Position numbers and translations under genes: made by a program | Shown: positions 51,350-59,932 of the stretch, in pieces | Layout of the letters: the number at the start of each line of letters is the position of its first letter | Position numbering within the stretch: the first letter of the stretch is position 1 | Source: Rhodococcus ruber | GTDB taxonomy: Bacteria; Actinomycetota; Actinomycetes; Mycobacteriales; Mycobacteriaceae | Assembly: GCF_027270735.1 (NCBI RefSeq) | Contig: NZ_JAPWIJ010000013.1 | Span: 46,054 to 110,053, forward strand | Length of the DNA stretch: 64,000 nucleotides | Direction of reading: 5' to 3' | Notes under the pieces: generated by a model | Told to the model about the DNA's origin: nothing | Seen by the model: only the letters and a program-made list of their open reading frames with translations | Databases searched by the model: none

Positions 51350-52392
51350 TGCGAGCGCGCCTGGTTGCGGTGGCTACTGCCTGCCTGCTCGTAGTCGGCT
51401 GCTCTGCAGCCGAGTCCCCTACCGAACCGTCCACTCCGGCAACGACTCCGGCAGCCGAGCCCGCACAGGCTCCGGATTCGGCCGACCCGATCGGCACCGT
51501 CGTCCCCTTCCCCGGCGCACCCGAGGGTGTCGTGGTCGGGACGTCCGGGATCGCTGCCGCAGCGGTACGAGAGCCCGACGGTGTGGTGTTGTTCGACGCA
51601 GCAACAGGTGTCGTGCGACAGATGGTCCAGACGACCGGAGCACCACGACACCTCTCGCTCGCCGGCCCCGACGGCCCGGTGCTGGCACCGCTCGAAGGCA
51701 GCGACGAGCTGGTCGAGGTCTCACTCGACGACGGCGCGATCCTGTCGACAGCCACCGGTGTGGGCCGTCAGCCGCACGATGCCGTGTCGACCTCCGACGG
51801 CACGATCGTGGCCACCAACGAAATGGGTGGCGGAGTGATCTTCTTGCGCGACGGCTCGGTGCTGTCGGAACTACCGCCGGGCCCCGTCCAACCCGGTGGA
51901 GTAGCAGCTCTCGGGCCGTACGCAGCCGTCGCCGACGTGCAGGGCAACGGCGTGTGGGTCTACGAAGGCGCGACACAACGCGAGGTGGCGCAGGCCCCGA
52001 TCGGCGTCAAGCTCACGCACGCAGTGACGGTGAACGAGACGACGGCCGGATTCGCCGACACCGACGGCGGAGCAGTCCTGCTCACATCGGTCGACACAGC
52101 TGGGGGCATTCGTCAGATCGCATCGATCGACGCACCCGGCAACCCGTACGGGCTTGCCGTGGACCCCGACCGTCAGCTGCTGTTCGTGACGTTGACCGCG
52201 TCGAACCTCCTGCGGGTGGTCGACGTGTCGGATCCCGCTGCGCCTCGCATACTGGGCGACGTCCCGACGGTGACGCAGGCCAATTCGGTCGCGGTCGATC
52301 CGCGCACCGGGAACGTGCTCGTGACCGGCAGCGACCCCGGTACGGCGAGTTCGATTCAGATCATCGCCCGCGCCGAGTTGCCCGCGGAGTGA
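51346..52392 (+). CDS. Beta-propeller lipoprotein (YncE-like)
   Basis: 348 aa. The leader has a lipobox LLVVGCSA with Cys about 19, so lipid-anchored. A Pro/Thr/Ala linker leads into repeated propeller blades with GV-V-DxxTGxV and AVDP-x-R-x-LLFVT motifs (YncE/7-bladed type). Its ATG overlaps the bluB stop, and a second Met follows directly. Function unknown; propellers bind ligands or proteins. Third gene of the GGDEF-EAL/bluB operon. Confidence 0.82.
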   Translation: MMRARLVAVATACLLVVGCSAAESPTEPSTPATTPAAEPAQAPDSADPIGTVVPFPGAPEGVVVGTSGIAAAAVREPDGVVLFDAATGVVRQMVQTTGAPRHLSLAGPDGPVLAPLEGSDELVEVSLDDGAILSTATGVGRQPHDAVSTSDGTIVATNEMGGGVIFLRDGSVLSELPPGPVQPGGVAALGPYAAVADVQGNGVWVYEGATQREVAQAPIGVKLTHAVTVNETTAGFADTDGGAVLLTSVDTAGGIRQIASIDAPGNPYGLAVDPDRQLLFVTLTASNLLRVVDVSDPAAPRILGDVPTVTQANSVAVDPRTGNVLVTGSDPGTASSIQIIARAELPAE

Positions 52393-52396
52393 GTCG

Positions 52397-52909
52397 TCAC
52401 CAGCCGTAGGAGCCCGGAATTCCCTTGAACGGGCCGACGACGTCGTCGGTGATCCAGCCCTCGTAGAAACCGCCTTCCTGAGGTCGGACCGCTTCTCCAT
52501 CGATTTCGCACTGCAGACGGCTGGGTGAGAACGCCAGGTAACCCGCAATCGCGGCGAACCGCGGCGTGGGGTTCTCGTAACTCCACCCGGCCGCCTCTGC
52601 GACGGCGTCTCCGCCGTGCACGTCCCAGTACGTTGCCGCGCCTTTCCACTCGCAGTGCGTCGAGCGCGCCGCCGAAGGGGTCAACGCACCCGGAACGACG
52701 TCCGCCGGCGAGATGTACCAGGTGGGCGGATGGCTCGTCTCGAGTACGCGGTAGGCGGCGGTGGTGCGGGCGACCACCTCTCCTCCGAGTCGAACGACGA
52801 GCGAGCGGTTCGAGGACTCGAGGCTCGGCGGTCGGGGGTAATCCCAAACGGATTCCTGGCCGGGCTTCGGCTTCTCGGGAACGACGGATCTCGGCAATTG
52901 TGGACTCAT
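52397..52909 (-). CDS. DUF427 protein
   Basis: 170 aa with the DUF427 pattern: PPTWYISPADV (about 60-70), THCEWKGAATYWDV, and YENPTPRFAAIAGYLAF. Cytoplasmic, function unknown; the compact beta fold is widespread in actinobacteria. It converges on the propeller lipoprotein gene with a 4-base gap. The 22-base gap from the DUF2637 gene suggests cotranscription. Confidence 0.88.
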   Translation of the reverse strand: MSPQLPRSVVPEKPKPGQESVWDYPRPPSLESSNRSLVVRLGGEVVARTTAAYRVLETSHPPTWYISPADVVPGALTPSAARSTHCEWKGAATYWDVHGGDAVAEAAGWSYENPTPRFAAIAGYLAFSPSRLQCEIDGEAVRPQEGGFYEGWITDDVVGPFKGIPGSYGW

Positions 52910-52931
52910 CCTTCGATGGTGCCACCGGCCG

Positions 52932-53651
52932 TCACGGGGCGTCGACGGGATAGAGATCGTCCACCCGTTCTTCGTCGAGAATCCAGCGATCGACTTCGTC
53001 GAGAGGTTCGACGACGCGCACCGGGGATTCGATCGTCGGTTGCTCCGGGCGGATGTCTTCGATGGTGCGGATGTCCTCGAGGGGGTCGGGATCCGGCAGC
53101 GGAACCGACTGGACCGGCACGGCGGGAGCAGGTGTGCGGATTTCCGGTCGCGGCTGTTCGGCTGGTTGTGTCGACTCTGCTATCGGAACGACTGCGATGG
53201 GCTCGTCGGTATCCGTGGTGGTTGCGGTCTTGGGCAGCTCTGCCGGGATACGCACCAGGATGCCGAGCCCGTGCGTCGCGGCCAACAGACTCACTGGGGC
53301 GACGGTCGCAATGGCCGCCGACAGAGCGGGATGCAGCGTGCCGGCGTCGGAGATGAAGGCGTGCATGGCATTTGCGCCGATGCTCACCAGAGCTGCGGTG
53401 ATCAACACACCCCAGAAGAAGCGTCGACCACTGCGTTGATCCTCGAATTGGGCGAGCGCGATCACGGAGATGGTGGCCTGGAGAATGGTGCCGTCGACGA
53501 TGACCGGCCACAGCCATGACAGCGAGCGCGGGACGCCTGCCATCGTGGCGAGATCCCACAGAGCGGCGAAACTCAGCACGAACGACGCAATTCCGATGAC
53601 GGTGGTGATGACGACCGCACTGACGAGCGTCGCACGCAGGACCTTGTTCAT
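52932..53651 (-). CDS. DUF2637 membrane protein
   Basis: 239 aa. Four membrane helices (about 8-130) of the DUF2637 type with SLSWLWPVIVDGTILQATI, then a Pro/Glu-rich cytoplasmic tail of about 100 residues. DUF2637 proteins are frequent on actinomycete plasmids and integrative elements but also occur on chromosomes. No plasmid or integrase genes are nearby, so this may be a domesticated copy. Confidence 0.82.
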   Translation of the reverse strand: MNKVLRATLVSAVVITTVIGIASFVLSFAALWDLATMAGVPRSLSWLWPVIVDGTILQATISVIALAQFEDQRSGRRFFWGVLITAALVSIGANAMHAFISDAGTLHPALSAAIATVAPVSLLAATHGLGILVRIPAELPKTATTTDTDEPIAVVPIAESTQPAEQPRPEIRTPAPAVPVQSVPLPDPDPLEDIRTIEDIRPEQPTIESPVRVVEPLDEVDRWILDEERVDDLYPVDAP

Positions 53652-53764
53652 GGGTCGTCATGAAACACGAGACCACCGACAAGTTCGTCGAGCCGACGAC
53701 GGTCAGCCCGCGAAGCAGGTGCGAACGATGGTGTCGTCACCGCGGATATCGATCGGACCGAGAC

Positions 53765-54499
53765 TCAGGTTGTCGTCAGTGCACTGTCCAACAGGGCAAA
53801 CAGTTGCTCCCAGTGCCGCTCGGACCCGACTGCATCGAAGGCGTCCGTGTCGGCCATGGTGAAGCCGTGAATCGTGCCCGGGTAGATCTCCGAGGTGTAA
53901 TCCAACCGAGCCGCATCGAGCGCTGCGTTCAAATCTTTCAACGCTTGTGGAGTCAGGTCGCTTGCGGCGTGGCCGAAGTGAACGCGACCGGTGATCTTCG
54001 CGAACTCGTCGGTTCCGTCTGCGCCCACCGGACCGTGAAAGGCGGCGATGGCCGCTACCCGGCCACCGAAGGCGGCGGCTGTCCGCGTGGCCAGCAGACC
54101 GCCTATGCAGTATCCGACCACCCCGGCCGGGCCGTCCTTCACTTCGGGCTGTCCGGCAAGGAATCGAAGGTAGGCGTCGGCGTCGCCCACGACGCGCTCA
54201 GCAGTGTGTCGATGAATCAAGGGCATCAATTCATCGACGATTGCAGGCCTGGCTTCCTCGCCGATGTGAGCAGGAAGCGCGACAAGCGGTGCTCGACCGT
54301 GTCGGTAGAAGATGTTGGGTACGAGCACGTAGTAGCCATGGGCGGCAAGCTTCTCCACCATGTCTCGGAGCACGGGACGGATACCGAAGGCATCCGGATA
54401 CACGAGAACACCGGGGACCGGCCCTCGGTGTTCGGGAAAGGCGGCGAAGACGTCGGCCAGACCATCCGCCATTGGGATGTGAAAAGTTTTGGTAGGCAT
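53765..54499 (-). CDS. Dienelactone hydrolase family protein
   Basis: 244 aa alpha/beta hydrolase. Nucleophile Cys in GYCIGG (about 127-132), acid Asp in ASDLTP, and His in TIHGFTM make the Cys-Asp-His triad of dienelactone hydrolases. It may act on carboxymethylene-butenolide or other esters; no aromatic-degradation cluster is near. The MPTKTFHIPMADG start is typical. The 113 bases before the DUF2637 gene contain nothing recognised. Confidence 0.88.
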   Translation of the reverse strand: MPTKTFHIPMADGLADVFAAFPEHRGPVPGVLVYPDAFGIRPVLRDMVEKLAAHGYYVLVPNIFYRHGRAPLVALPAHIGEEARPAIVDELMPLIHRHTAERVVGDADAYLRFLAGQPEVKDGPAGVVGYCIGGLLATRTAAAFGGRVAAIAAFHGPVGADGTDEFAKITGRVHFGHAASDLTPQALKDLNAALDAARLDYTSEIYPGTIHGFTMADTDAFDAVGSERHWEQLFALLDSALTTT

Positions 54500-54712
54500 G
54501 AACTCCCCTGTCGTAGTTGACTATTCGAGAGATGAATATCAACACGACGAGGCGGATCCCGCGCGCCCGTCAAAACAAGGCCGGGTCACCGATCCGTGCG
54601 TGGCGCAATGCCGTCCCGGTGATCATTGCGAAAGACCAACGCGTCCGGACCCACCGACACCAGGCTCTCGGAGATCGGTCATGAACGAGCAGCATCGTGG
54701 CAGGCTGTCGGG

Positions 54713-55294
54713 ATGACGGTGACGAGCGCTCCCTGGTGCCACCCCCGGCCTGGGCAGTCACGACTTCACTTGGATGCAATTCCCGCAGACGTTGTGCACG
54801 CATTGGCAGCCGGCGAATCGATTCCCGTTGCACACCAACATTTTTCGCCCTATATTGCGGGGATCGAATGCCGCAGCCTGTGGCGGATGAGAAGCAAGCA
54901 GATCATCGACATCCCCGGTGATGCACCGTGGATCACGCGACTGATGGTCGACCCGGACGTCGCGACGCCGGTCGGCGTGGCCGGCTTCCACGGAGCTCCC
55001 GACGAGACGGGAATGGTGGAGATCGGGTATCGAGTCGACCCGAGGTTTCGTCGACGGGGCTATGCCCGGCGTTCCGTGGAAATCCTTCTCGACGTTGCGC
55101 GACGCCACCTGGACGTACATACCGTCCGCGCTACCGTCACACCGGACAACACGCCGTCTTCGACCCTCATCGAGAGCTTCGGGTTCGTCGAGGTGGGTGA
55201 GCAGTGGGATGACGAGGACGGCCTGGAGATCGTCTACGAAGTCTCCACAGCAGCGGTACAGCAGAATCAGGCGGTACGAACGGCCCCGCGGTAG
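54713..55294 (+). CDS. GNAT-family N-acetyltransferase
   Basis: 193 aa. The acetyl-CoA loop is RRRGYARRSVEILL (about 122-135), in RimJ-like context with TVTPDNTPSSTLIESFGFVEVG. Substrate unknown. ATG 54713 is chosen because the upstream frame is not family-like. Its 3' end overlaps the convergent whiB3-like gene by 28 bases. The 213 bases upstream hold an AT-rich TTGACT segment (near 54518) but no confident promoter. Confidence 0.85.
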   Translation: MTVTSAPWCHPRPGQSRLHLDAIPADVVHALAAGESIPVAHQHFSPYIAGIECRSLWRMRSKQIIDIPGDAPWITRLMVDPDVATPVGVAGFHGAPDETGMVEIGYRVDPRFRRRGYARRSVEILLDVARRHLDVHTVRATVTPDNTPSSTLIESFGFVEVGEQWDDEDGLEIVYEVSTAAVQQNQAVRTAPR

Positions 55295-55569
55295 ACGTCG
55301 GCGCGGTCGTGCGCAGACATTCCGCCCCACACGCCGTACGGCTCGTTCGCTTCGAGTGCATGCCTGCGGCATTGGTCGAGGACCGGGCAGCGACCGCAGA
55401 CCTGCTTGGCGGCCTTTTCACGCGAGGAGCGGGCGCGGCCCCGTTCACCCTCTGGGTGGAAGAACACGGACGAGTCCAGTCCACGACACAGGCCGTCGAG
55501 TTGCCAGTCCCATACATCTGCGTTGGGGACGGGAAGTTGGACCGGCCTGGCGGGTGCGCCTCGCACCAT
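55267..55569 (-). CDS. whiB3: WhiB3-like iron-sulfur transcription factor
   Basis: 100 aa. Four Cys (28, 58, 61, 67; C-x29-C-x2-C-x5-C) bind a [4Fe-4S] cluster, and GVWGGMS is the turn before the DNA-binding tail. NADVWDWQLDGLCRG and FFHPEGERGRAR match WhiB3 rather than the other WhiB proteins. WhiB3 is a redox- and NO-sensing regulator of lipid and redox balance, working with the principal sigma factor. ATG 55569 has an excellent GAGGAG about 8 bases upstream; the frame open to 55614 is not needed. Confidence 0.9.
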   Translation of the reverse strand: MVRGAPARPVQLPVPNADVWDWQLDGLCRGLDSSVFFHPEGERGRARSSREKAAKQVCGRCPVLDQCRRHALEANEPYGVWGGMSAHDRADVYRGAVRTA

Positions 55570-55658
55570 GAGATGTCTCCTCACAGAAAAGTGAACAAGC
55601 TCACCTTCTCTCATTCATCGTACTTTTACAAGTTCTTTTGTTCATTCGTAGTACTTAA

Positions 55659-55676
55659 AAGCAAGCGCGCTTGCTT
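55659..55676 (-). terminator. Gluconokinase terminator
   Basis: AAGCAAGCG-CGCTTGCTT, a perfect 18-bp palindrome (7-bp stem, 4-base loop) followed by TTTT on the minus strand, 14 bases after the gntK stop. It also lies at the 5' edge of the whiB3 promoter region, which is AT-rich. Confidence 0.7.
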
Positions 55677-55689
55677 GGAAACGATGCGC

Positions 55690-56268
55690 TCAGTGACTCT
55701 CCGACATTCCCGCGCGCTTCTCGAGCTCGACGAGGACCTGTCCGGCGATCTTGGTCGGCGGCGGGCCGATGTCGACGACGATGGCGTTCTCGTCCTCACC
55801 GAGCGGCTCGAGTGTCGAAATCTGGGTATCGAGCAAGGAGGACGGCATGAAGTGGTCCATTCGAGCATTGAGGCGTCCGCTGATCCGATCCTTGGTCCCG
55901 GCCAGATGCACGAATATCACCGGGGCTCCGTCCCTGGCTCCCGCGCTGAGCACGTCCCGATACGAGCGCTTGAGTGCCGAGCACGTCACGATTCCCGACC
56001 GGCCCGTCGTGGTGTGGTCGGTGATCCACTCCGCGATCACGTCCAACCACGGCCACCTGTCCTCGTCGGTCAACGGCTGCCCCGACGCCATCTTCGCCAC
56101 GTTGGCGTCCGGGTGCAGGTCGTCGCCCTCCTGCAGGTCCCATTTCAATGCTCCGGCGAGGATTCCCGCCACCGTGGATTTACCCGATCCGGACACTCCC
56201 ATCACCACGAGAACCGGATGATGCGCTCTGCCTGTCGTCTGCGATGCCATCCCTCGATACTGCTGCAT
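55690..56268 (-). CDS. gntK: Gluconokinase
   Basis: 192 aa P-loop kinase phosphorylating gluconate to 6-phosphogluconate. GVSGSGKST (about 24-32) is the Walker A, DDLHPDANVAKMASGQPLTDEDRWPWL the substrate region, and CSALKRSYRD the conserved centre. ATG 56250 (MASQTT) is an equally good start. It is divergent by 62 bases or more from a GntR/FCD regulator that probably controls it. The 5.4 kb SMP-30 lactonase could feed gluconate, but that link is inference. Confidence 0.92.
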   Translation of the reverse strand: MQQYRGMASQTTGRAHHPVLVVMGVSGSGKSTVAGILAGALKWDLQEGDDLHPDANVAKMASGQPLTDEDRWPWLDVIAEWITDHTTTGRSGIVTCSALKRSYRDVLSAGARDGAPVIFVHLAGTKDRISGRLNARMDHFMPSSLLDTQISTLEPLGEDENAIVVDIGPPPTKIAGQVLVELEKRAGMSESH

Positions 56269-56330
56269 CGAGCTCGTTCGGATCGGACAGACGCGAGAAA
56301 CCGGGCCACCCGTGGGACGATCGATCGGAC

Positions 56331-57074
56331 ATGACCGAGACCAGCGATTTCCGCCAACTGCACGATTCGGTTCTCGACGAGCTCGGTCGCGACATCGTGA
56401 GCGGCGCGATCCCGGGAGGAACCCGAATCTCGGCCGACGACGTCGCCGTGCGGTTCACCGTCTCGCGGACGGTCGTACGGGAAGTGGTCCGGGTTCTCGA
56501 GTCGCTGGGGTTGCTGACCGTGCGGCGGCGCGTCGGGATCACCGTGCAGGGTTCCGAGAACTGGAACTCGCTGGATCCAGTGGTGATCCGCTGGCAGCTG
56601 GCCGGCCCCGCTCGCGCCGAACAACTATTACTGCTCAGCGAATTGCGTTCGGGCATCGAGCCTTTGGCAGCCAAGCTCGCAGCTCACCGAGCGACGCCCG
56701 AGCAGTGCGGCGCACTGACAGCCGCCGTCATCGGGATGTCGTCGACGTCCCGCGCGGCCGACTCCGAGGCGTACCTCGAACACGACTGCAACTTTCATCG
56801 GACGTTGCTCGCCGCGTCGGGCAATCCGATGTTGCGGTCGATGTCCGACATCGTGGTGGAGGTGCTCGCCGGACGCACCCGGCACGCTCTGATGTCGAGG
56901 CAGGCAGACCCGGAGGCCATCCGCCTGCACGGGGTGGTCGCCTCGTCGATCCAGTCCGGCGACGGCGATGCCGCACAGCGAGCCATGTTGGCCATCGTCA
57001 CCAAGTCCGCCGCATCGATGTCGGCGGCCTCGGGTGTGACGCCGTCGCCCGGTCTGGTGCCCGACCAGCAGTGA
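56331..57074 (+). CDS. GntR-family (FCD-domain) regulator
   Basis: 247 aa. The winged helix (about 10-75: ADDVAVRFTVSRTVVREVVRVLESLGLL) is followed by an FCD ligand domain with HDCNFHRTLLAASGNPML. FCD regulators bind sugar acids or carboxylates. Divergence from gntK suggests a gluconate-responsive repressor, like GntR1/2 of corynebacteria (inference). ATG 56331 is taken; the open frame runs 61 codons upstream over gntK. Confidence 0.9.
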   Translation: MTETSDFRQLHDSVLDELGRDIVSGAIPGGTRISADDVAVRFTVSRTVVREVVRVLESLGLLTVRRRVGITVQGSENWNSLDPVVIRWQLAGPARAEQLLLLSELRSGIEPLAAKLAAHRATPEQCGALTAAVIGMSSTSRAADSEAYLEHDCNFHRTLLAASGNPMLRSMSDIVVEVLAGRTRHALMSRQADPEAIRLHGVVASSIQSGDGDAAQRAMLAIVTKSAASMSAASGVTPSPGLVPDQQ

Positions 57075-57133
57075 TGCACCGAGCGCACGAAGCCAGGTGC
57101 GCCGACCCGAGGTTCATCGCCTAGATTCGACGC

Positions 57134-59686
57134 GTGACTGCTCTCGAATTGCCGCTCGAACTTCGCCGCGCGCTCGTCGGAGTAGCGAGGACCCCGCGCC
57201 TGCTCGTCGCGTCCGATTACGACGGCACCATGGCTCCGATCGTCTCCGACCCGCAGAAGGCCTTCCCACATCCGGAGTCGGTCAGCGCCATGCGCGGGCT
57301 CGCCTCACTGGCCGGCACCAACGCCGCCGTCATCTCCGGGCGCGCCCTCCGCGATCTCGCGATTCTCTCGCGTCTGCCGTCCGAGGTGCAGCTGGTGGGC
57401 AGCCACGGCAGCGAGTTCGACGCCGGGTTCGTCAACGCCATCGACGACGACGCCAAGAAGCTCCTCACCGTCATCACCGGAGAACTGCAGAACATTGCCG
57501 ACGCCCATCCCGGTGTCAGTATCGAGACCAAGCCGGCCAGCGTCGCGCTGCACGTGCGCAACGCCGAGACTGCCGCCGGCGACGAGGCGCTAGCCGCTGT
57601 GCGTTCCGGCGCGGCAGCACGCGACGGCGTTCAGGTCACCGAGGGCAAGTCCGTCATCGAGTTGGCGGTCATCGTCACCGACAAGGGCGTCGCCCTCGAC
57701 ATTCTTCGTCACCAGGAAGCAGCCACTGCCGCAGTCTTTTTCGGCGACGACGTCACCGACGAGAAAGCCTTCGGGCACCTGCACGGCCCCGACATCGGGG
57801 TCAAGATCGGGCCGGGCGACACCCTCGCAGAATTCCGTATCGACAGCACCGAACAGGTCGCGTTGGCCTTGGCGTTCCTGTTGGAGGAGCGTCGGCAGTG
57901 GCTGTCCGGAGCCGATGCGCCACGCATCGAACGACTGACGATGTTGGCCAGTCCCAATGCCGTTGCCCTGCTTACCCCCGACGCCGATGTCACCTGGCTG
58001 TGTCACCCCGAGCCGGATTCAGCGGCAGTGTTCGCGCACCTGCTCGGCGGCGATCAGGCCGGTCACTTCAGCGTCGGACCCACCCGCGCATCGCTGCCGC
58101 TGAGCCAGCAGTACGTGGACGGCACGATGACGGTGCAGACCAAGTGGGCCAGCCTGCAGGTCACCGACTACCTGCCGCACGACATCGGTCAAGGCCAGAC
58201 CGCGTTGACTCGCGTCATCACCGGCAGGGCGACTGCCGTGGTGACGTTCGCCCCGCGTCCGGAATTCGGAAAAGCATGGGCATCGCTGGAACCCGACGCC
58301 GACGGCCTGCGCATTCTCGGCACGGCCGACCCGATGGTGCTGCGTAGCCCAGGCGTCACCTGGAACATCGTCTCCGACGGGTCGCAGCAAACCGCGCATG
58401 CCGAGGTCGATCCCTCCAACGGGCCGATCGTCCTCGAATTGCGTCTCGGCACAGACGATCTGAGCGAGCACCCCTGGGCCGAGGTCGAGCGTCGCCGCGC
58501 CGCCGAGGCCTACTGGAAGGACTGGGCCGACGGGCTCGACCTGCCTCCGCTCAAGCGCGATCTGATGAAAAGATCCGCCCTGACTCTGCGCGGCCTGGTG
58601 CACGCCGAGTCCGGTTCGATCATGGCCGCCGCCACTACTTCACTGCCCGAAGATATCGGCGGAGTGCGCAACTGGGACTACCGCTACTGCTGGCTGCGCG
58701 ATGCGGCACTCACCGCTACCGCCCTGGTGGACGTCGGGTCCATGGCCGAGGCCGAGAACTATCTCTCCTGGATCCACGGAGTACTGGAATCGGTGTCCGG
58801 CCCCGAGCGGTTGCACCCGCTGTACACCATCTGGGGCCTCGGACTCCCGCCCGAGGCCGTCATCGACGAACTGCCCGGGTACGCCGGATCACGGCCGGTG
58901 CGCGTGGGAAATGCTGCGAACCAACAGGTTCAGCTGGACGTCTTCGGACCCATCGTCGAATTGGTGTCCGCCCTCGCCCACGCGCGCAAGACCGCAGGCT
59001 CGGAGAACGGCCTGTCCGACGACGACTGGGAACTCGTCCGCGCCATGGTCGAAGCCGTCGAACGACGCTGGTTCGAGCCCGATCACGGCATCTGGGAGAT
59101 CCGCGACAATCCCCGTCACCACGTCTACTCGAAGGTGATGGGGTGGATCACCGTCGACCGCGCCATCGGTTTGGCCGAAACCTTCGGCCGCACAGCCGAA
59201 CCGAGCTGGGCACCCCTGCGCGAGACAATCCGCGAGGAAGTGCTCGCCAACGGCTGGAACGACGAGGTGCAGTCCTTCACCGCCGCCTACGACGGGACCG
59301 ACCTCGATGCCGCGACGCTGTACATCGGCCTGTCCGGACTGATCGATCCGGTAGACCCCCGCTTCGCGGCCACCGTCACCGCCACCGAGGCCGAACTGCG
59401 GAGCGGATCGACCGTCTACCGCTACCGTCACGACGACGGTCTGCCCGGTGGAGAAGGCGGATTCCACCTGTGCGCTGCCTGGCTCGTCGAGGCATACCTG
59501 TTGGTGGGACAGCGCGCCGAAGCCGAGGCCCTGTTCGCCCAACTCGTCAGTGCCGCAGGCCCCACCGGACTGCTCAGCGAGGAATACGACCCCATCGCCG
59601 AACGGTCACTCGGCAACCATCCGCAGGCCTACAGTCACCTCGGTCTGCTGCGCTGCGCGAGATTGCTCAGCGCCCAACCTGCCTGA
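57134..59686 (+). CDS. Trehalose-6-phosphate phosphatase / GH15 trehalase-like fusion
   Basis: 850 aa. Domain 1 (about 1-250) is a HAD-type OtsB: SDYDGTMAP (about 27-35), ISGR, and FFGDDVTDEKAF (about 201-212). Domain 2 (about 260-850) is a GH15 protein: a beta-sandwich lead, then the (alpha/alpha)6 barrel with GGVRNWDYRYCWLRDAALT and, near the C-terminus, GLLSEEYDP. Mycobacterial trehalase is GH15. The fusion would make trehalose and hydrolyse it, or process a related glucoside. GTG 57134 is used. It ends beside a repeat pair. Confidence 0.9.
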   Translation: MTALELPLELRRALVGVARTPRLLVASDYDGTMAPIVSDPQKAFPHPESVSAMRGLASLAGTNAAVISGRALRDLAILSRLPSEVQLVGSHGSEFDAGFVNAIDDDAKKLLTVITGELQNIADAHPGVSIETKPASVALHVRNAETAAGDEALAAVRSGAAARDGVQVTEGKSVIELAVIVTDKGVALDILRHQEAATAAVFFGDDVTDEKAFGHLHGPDIGVKIGPGDTLAEFRIDSTEQVALALAFLLEERRQWLSGADAPRIERLTMLASPNAVALLTPDADVTWLCHPEPDSAAVFAHLLGGDQAGHFSVGPTRASLPLSQQYVDGTMTVQTKWASLQVTDYLPHDIGQGQTALTRVITGRATAVVTFAPRPEFGKAWASLEPDADGLRILGTADPMVLRSPGVTWNIVSDGSQQTAHAEVDPSNGPIVLELRLGTDDLSEHPWAEVERRRAAEAYWKDWADGLDLPPLKRDLMKRSALTLRGLVHAESGSIMAAATTSLPEDIGGVRNWDYRYCWLRDAALTATALVDVGSMAEAENYLSWIHGVLESVSGPERLHPLYTIWGLGLPPEAVIDELPGYAGSRPVRVGNAANQQVQLDVFGPIVELVSALAHARKTAGSENGLSDDDWELVRAMVEAVERRWFEPDHGIWEIRDNPRHHVYSKVMGWITVDRAIGLAETFGRTAEPSWAPLRETIREEVLANGWNDEVQSFTAAYDGTDLDAATLYIGLSGLIDPVDPRFAATVTATEAELRSGSTVYRYRHDDGLPGGEGGFHLCAAWLVEAYLLVGQRAEAEALFAQLVSAAGPTGLLSEEYDPIAERSLGNHPQAYSHLGLLRCARLLSAQPA

Positions 59687-59740
59687 CACCCACCCCCCAT
59701 TCGCGTCCCCGCCCGACCCCCGGTTCACGCCTCCCCAGTT

Positions 59741-59867
59741 GGGATCAATGCGCCTTTGTTGCACTCAGACTGACTGAAACCCACATTCATCCCGAACGGG
59801 GTTCCGGCCGACACTGAATGAATGCGGCTTTGTTGCACTCTGACTGACTGAAATCCACATTGATCCC
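59741..59867. repeat. Pair of ~50-bp repeats with inverted termini
   Basis: Two direct repeats of about 50 bases (59744-59793 and 59818-59867, offset 74) share the core tttgttgcactc and gactgactgaaa. The outer ends form a perfect inverted repeat (GGGATCAATG 59741-59750, CATTGATCCC 59858-59867), and the inner ends another (CATTCATCCC 59784-59793, GAATGAATG 59816-59824). This resembles a REP/MITE-like element, and it also separates two convergent genes. The remaining 246-base gap is GC-rich with no gene. Confidence 0.75.
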
Positions 59868-59932
59868 AGGTGGGCGGGCGGGCGAGAGAGGGGGCGGGCG
59901 AATGGGGGGACGGGAACGGGCGACGACAGAGG

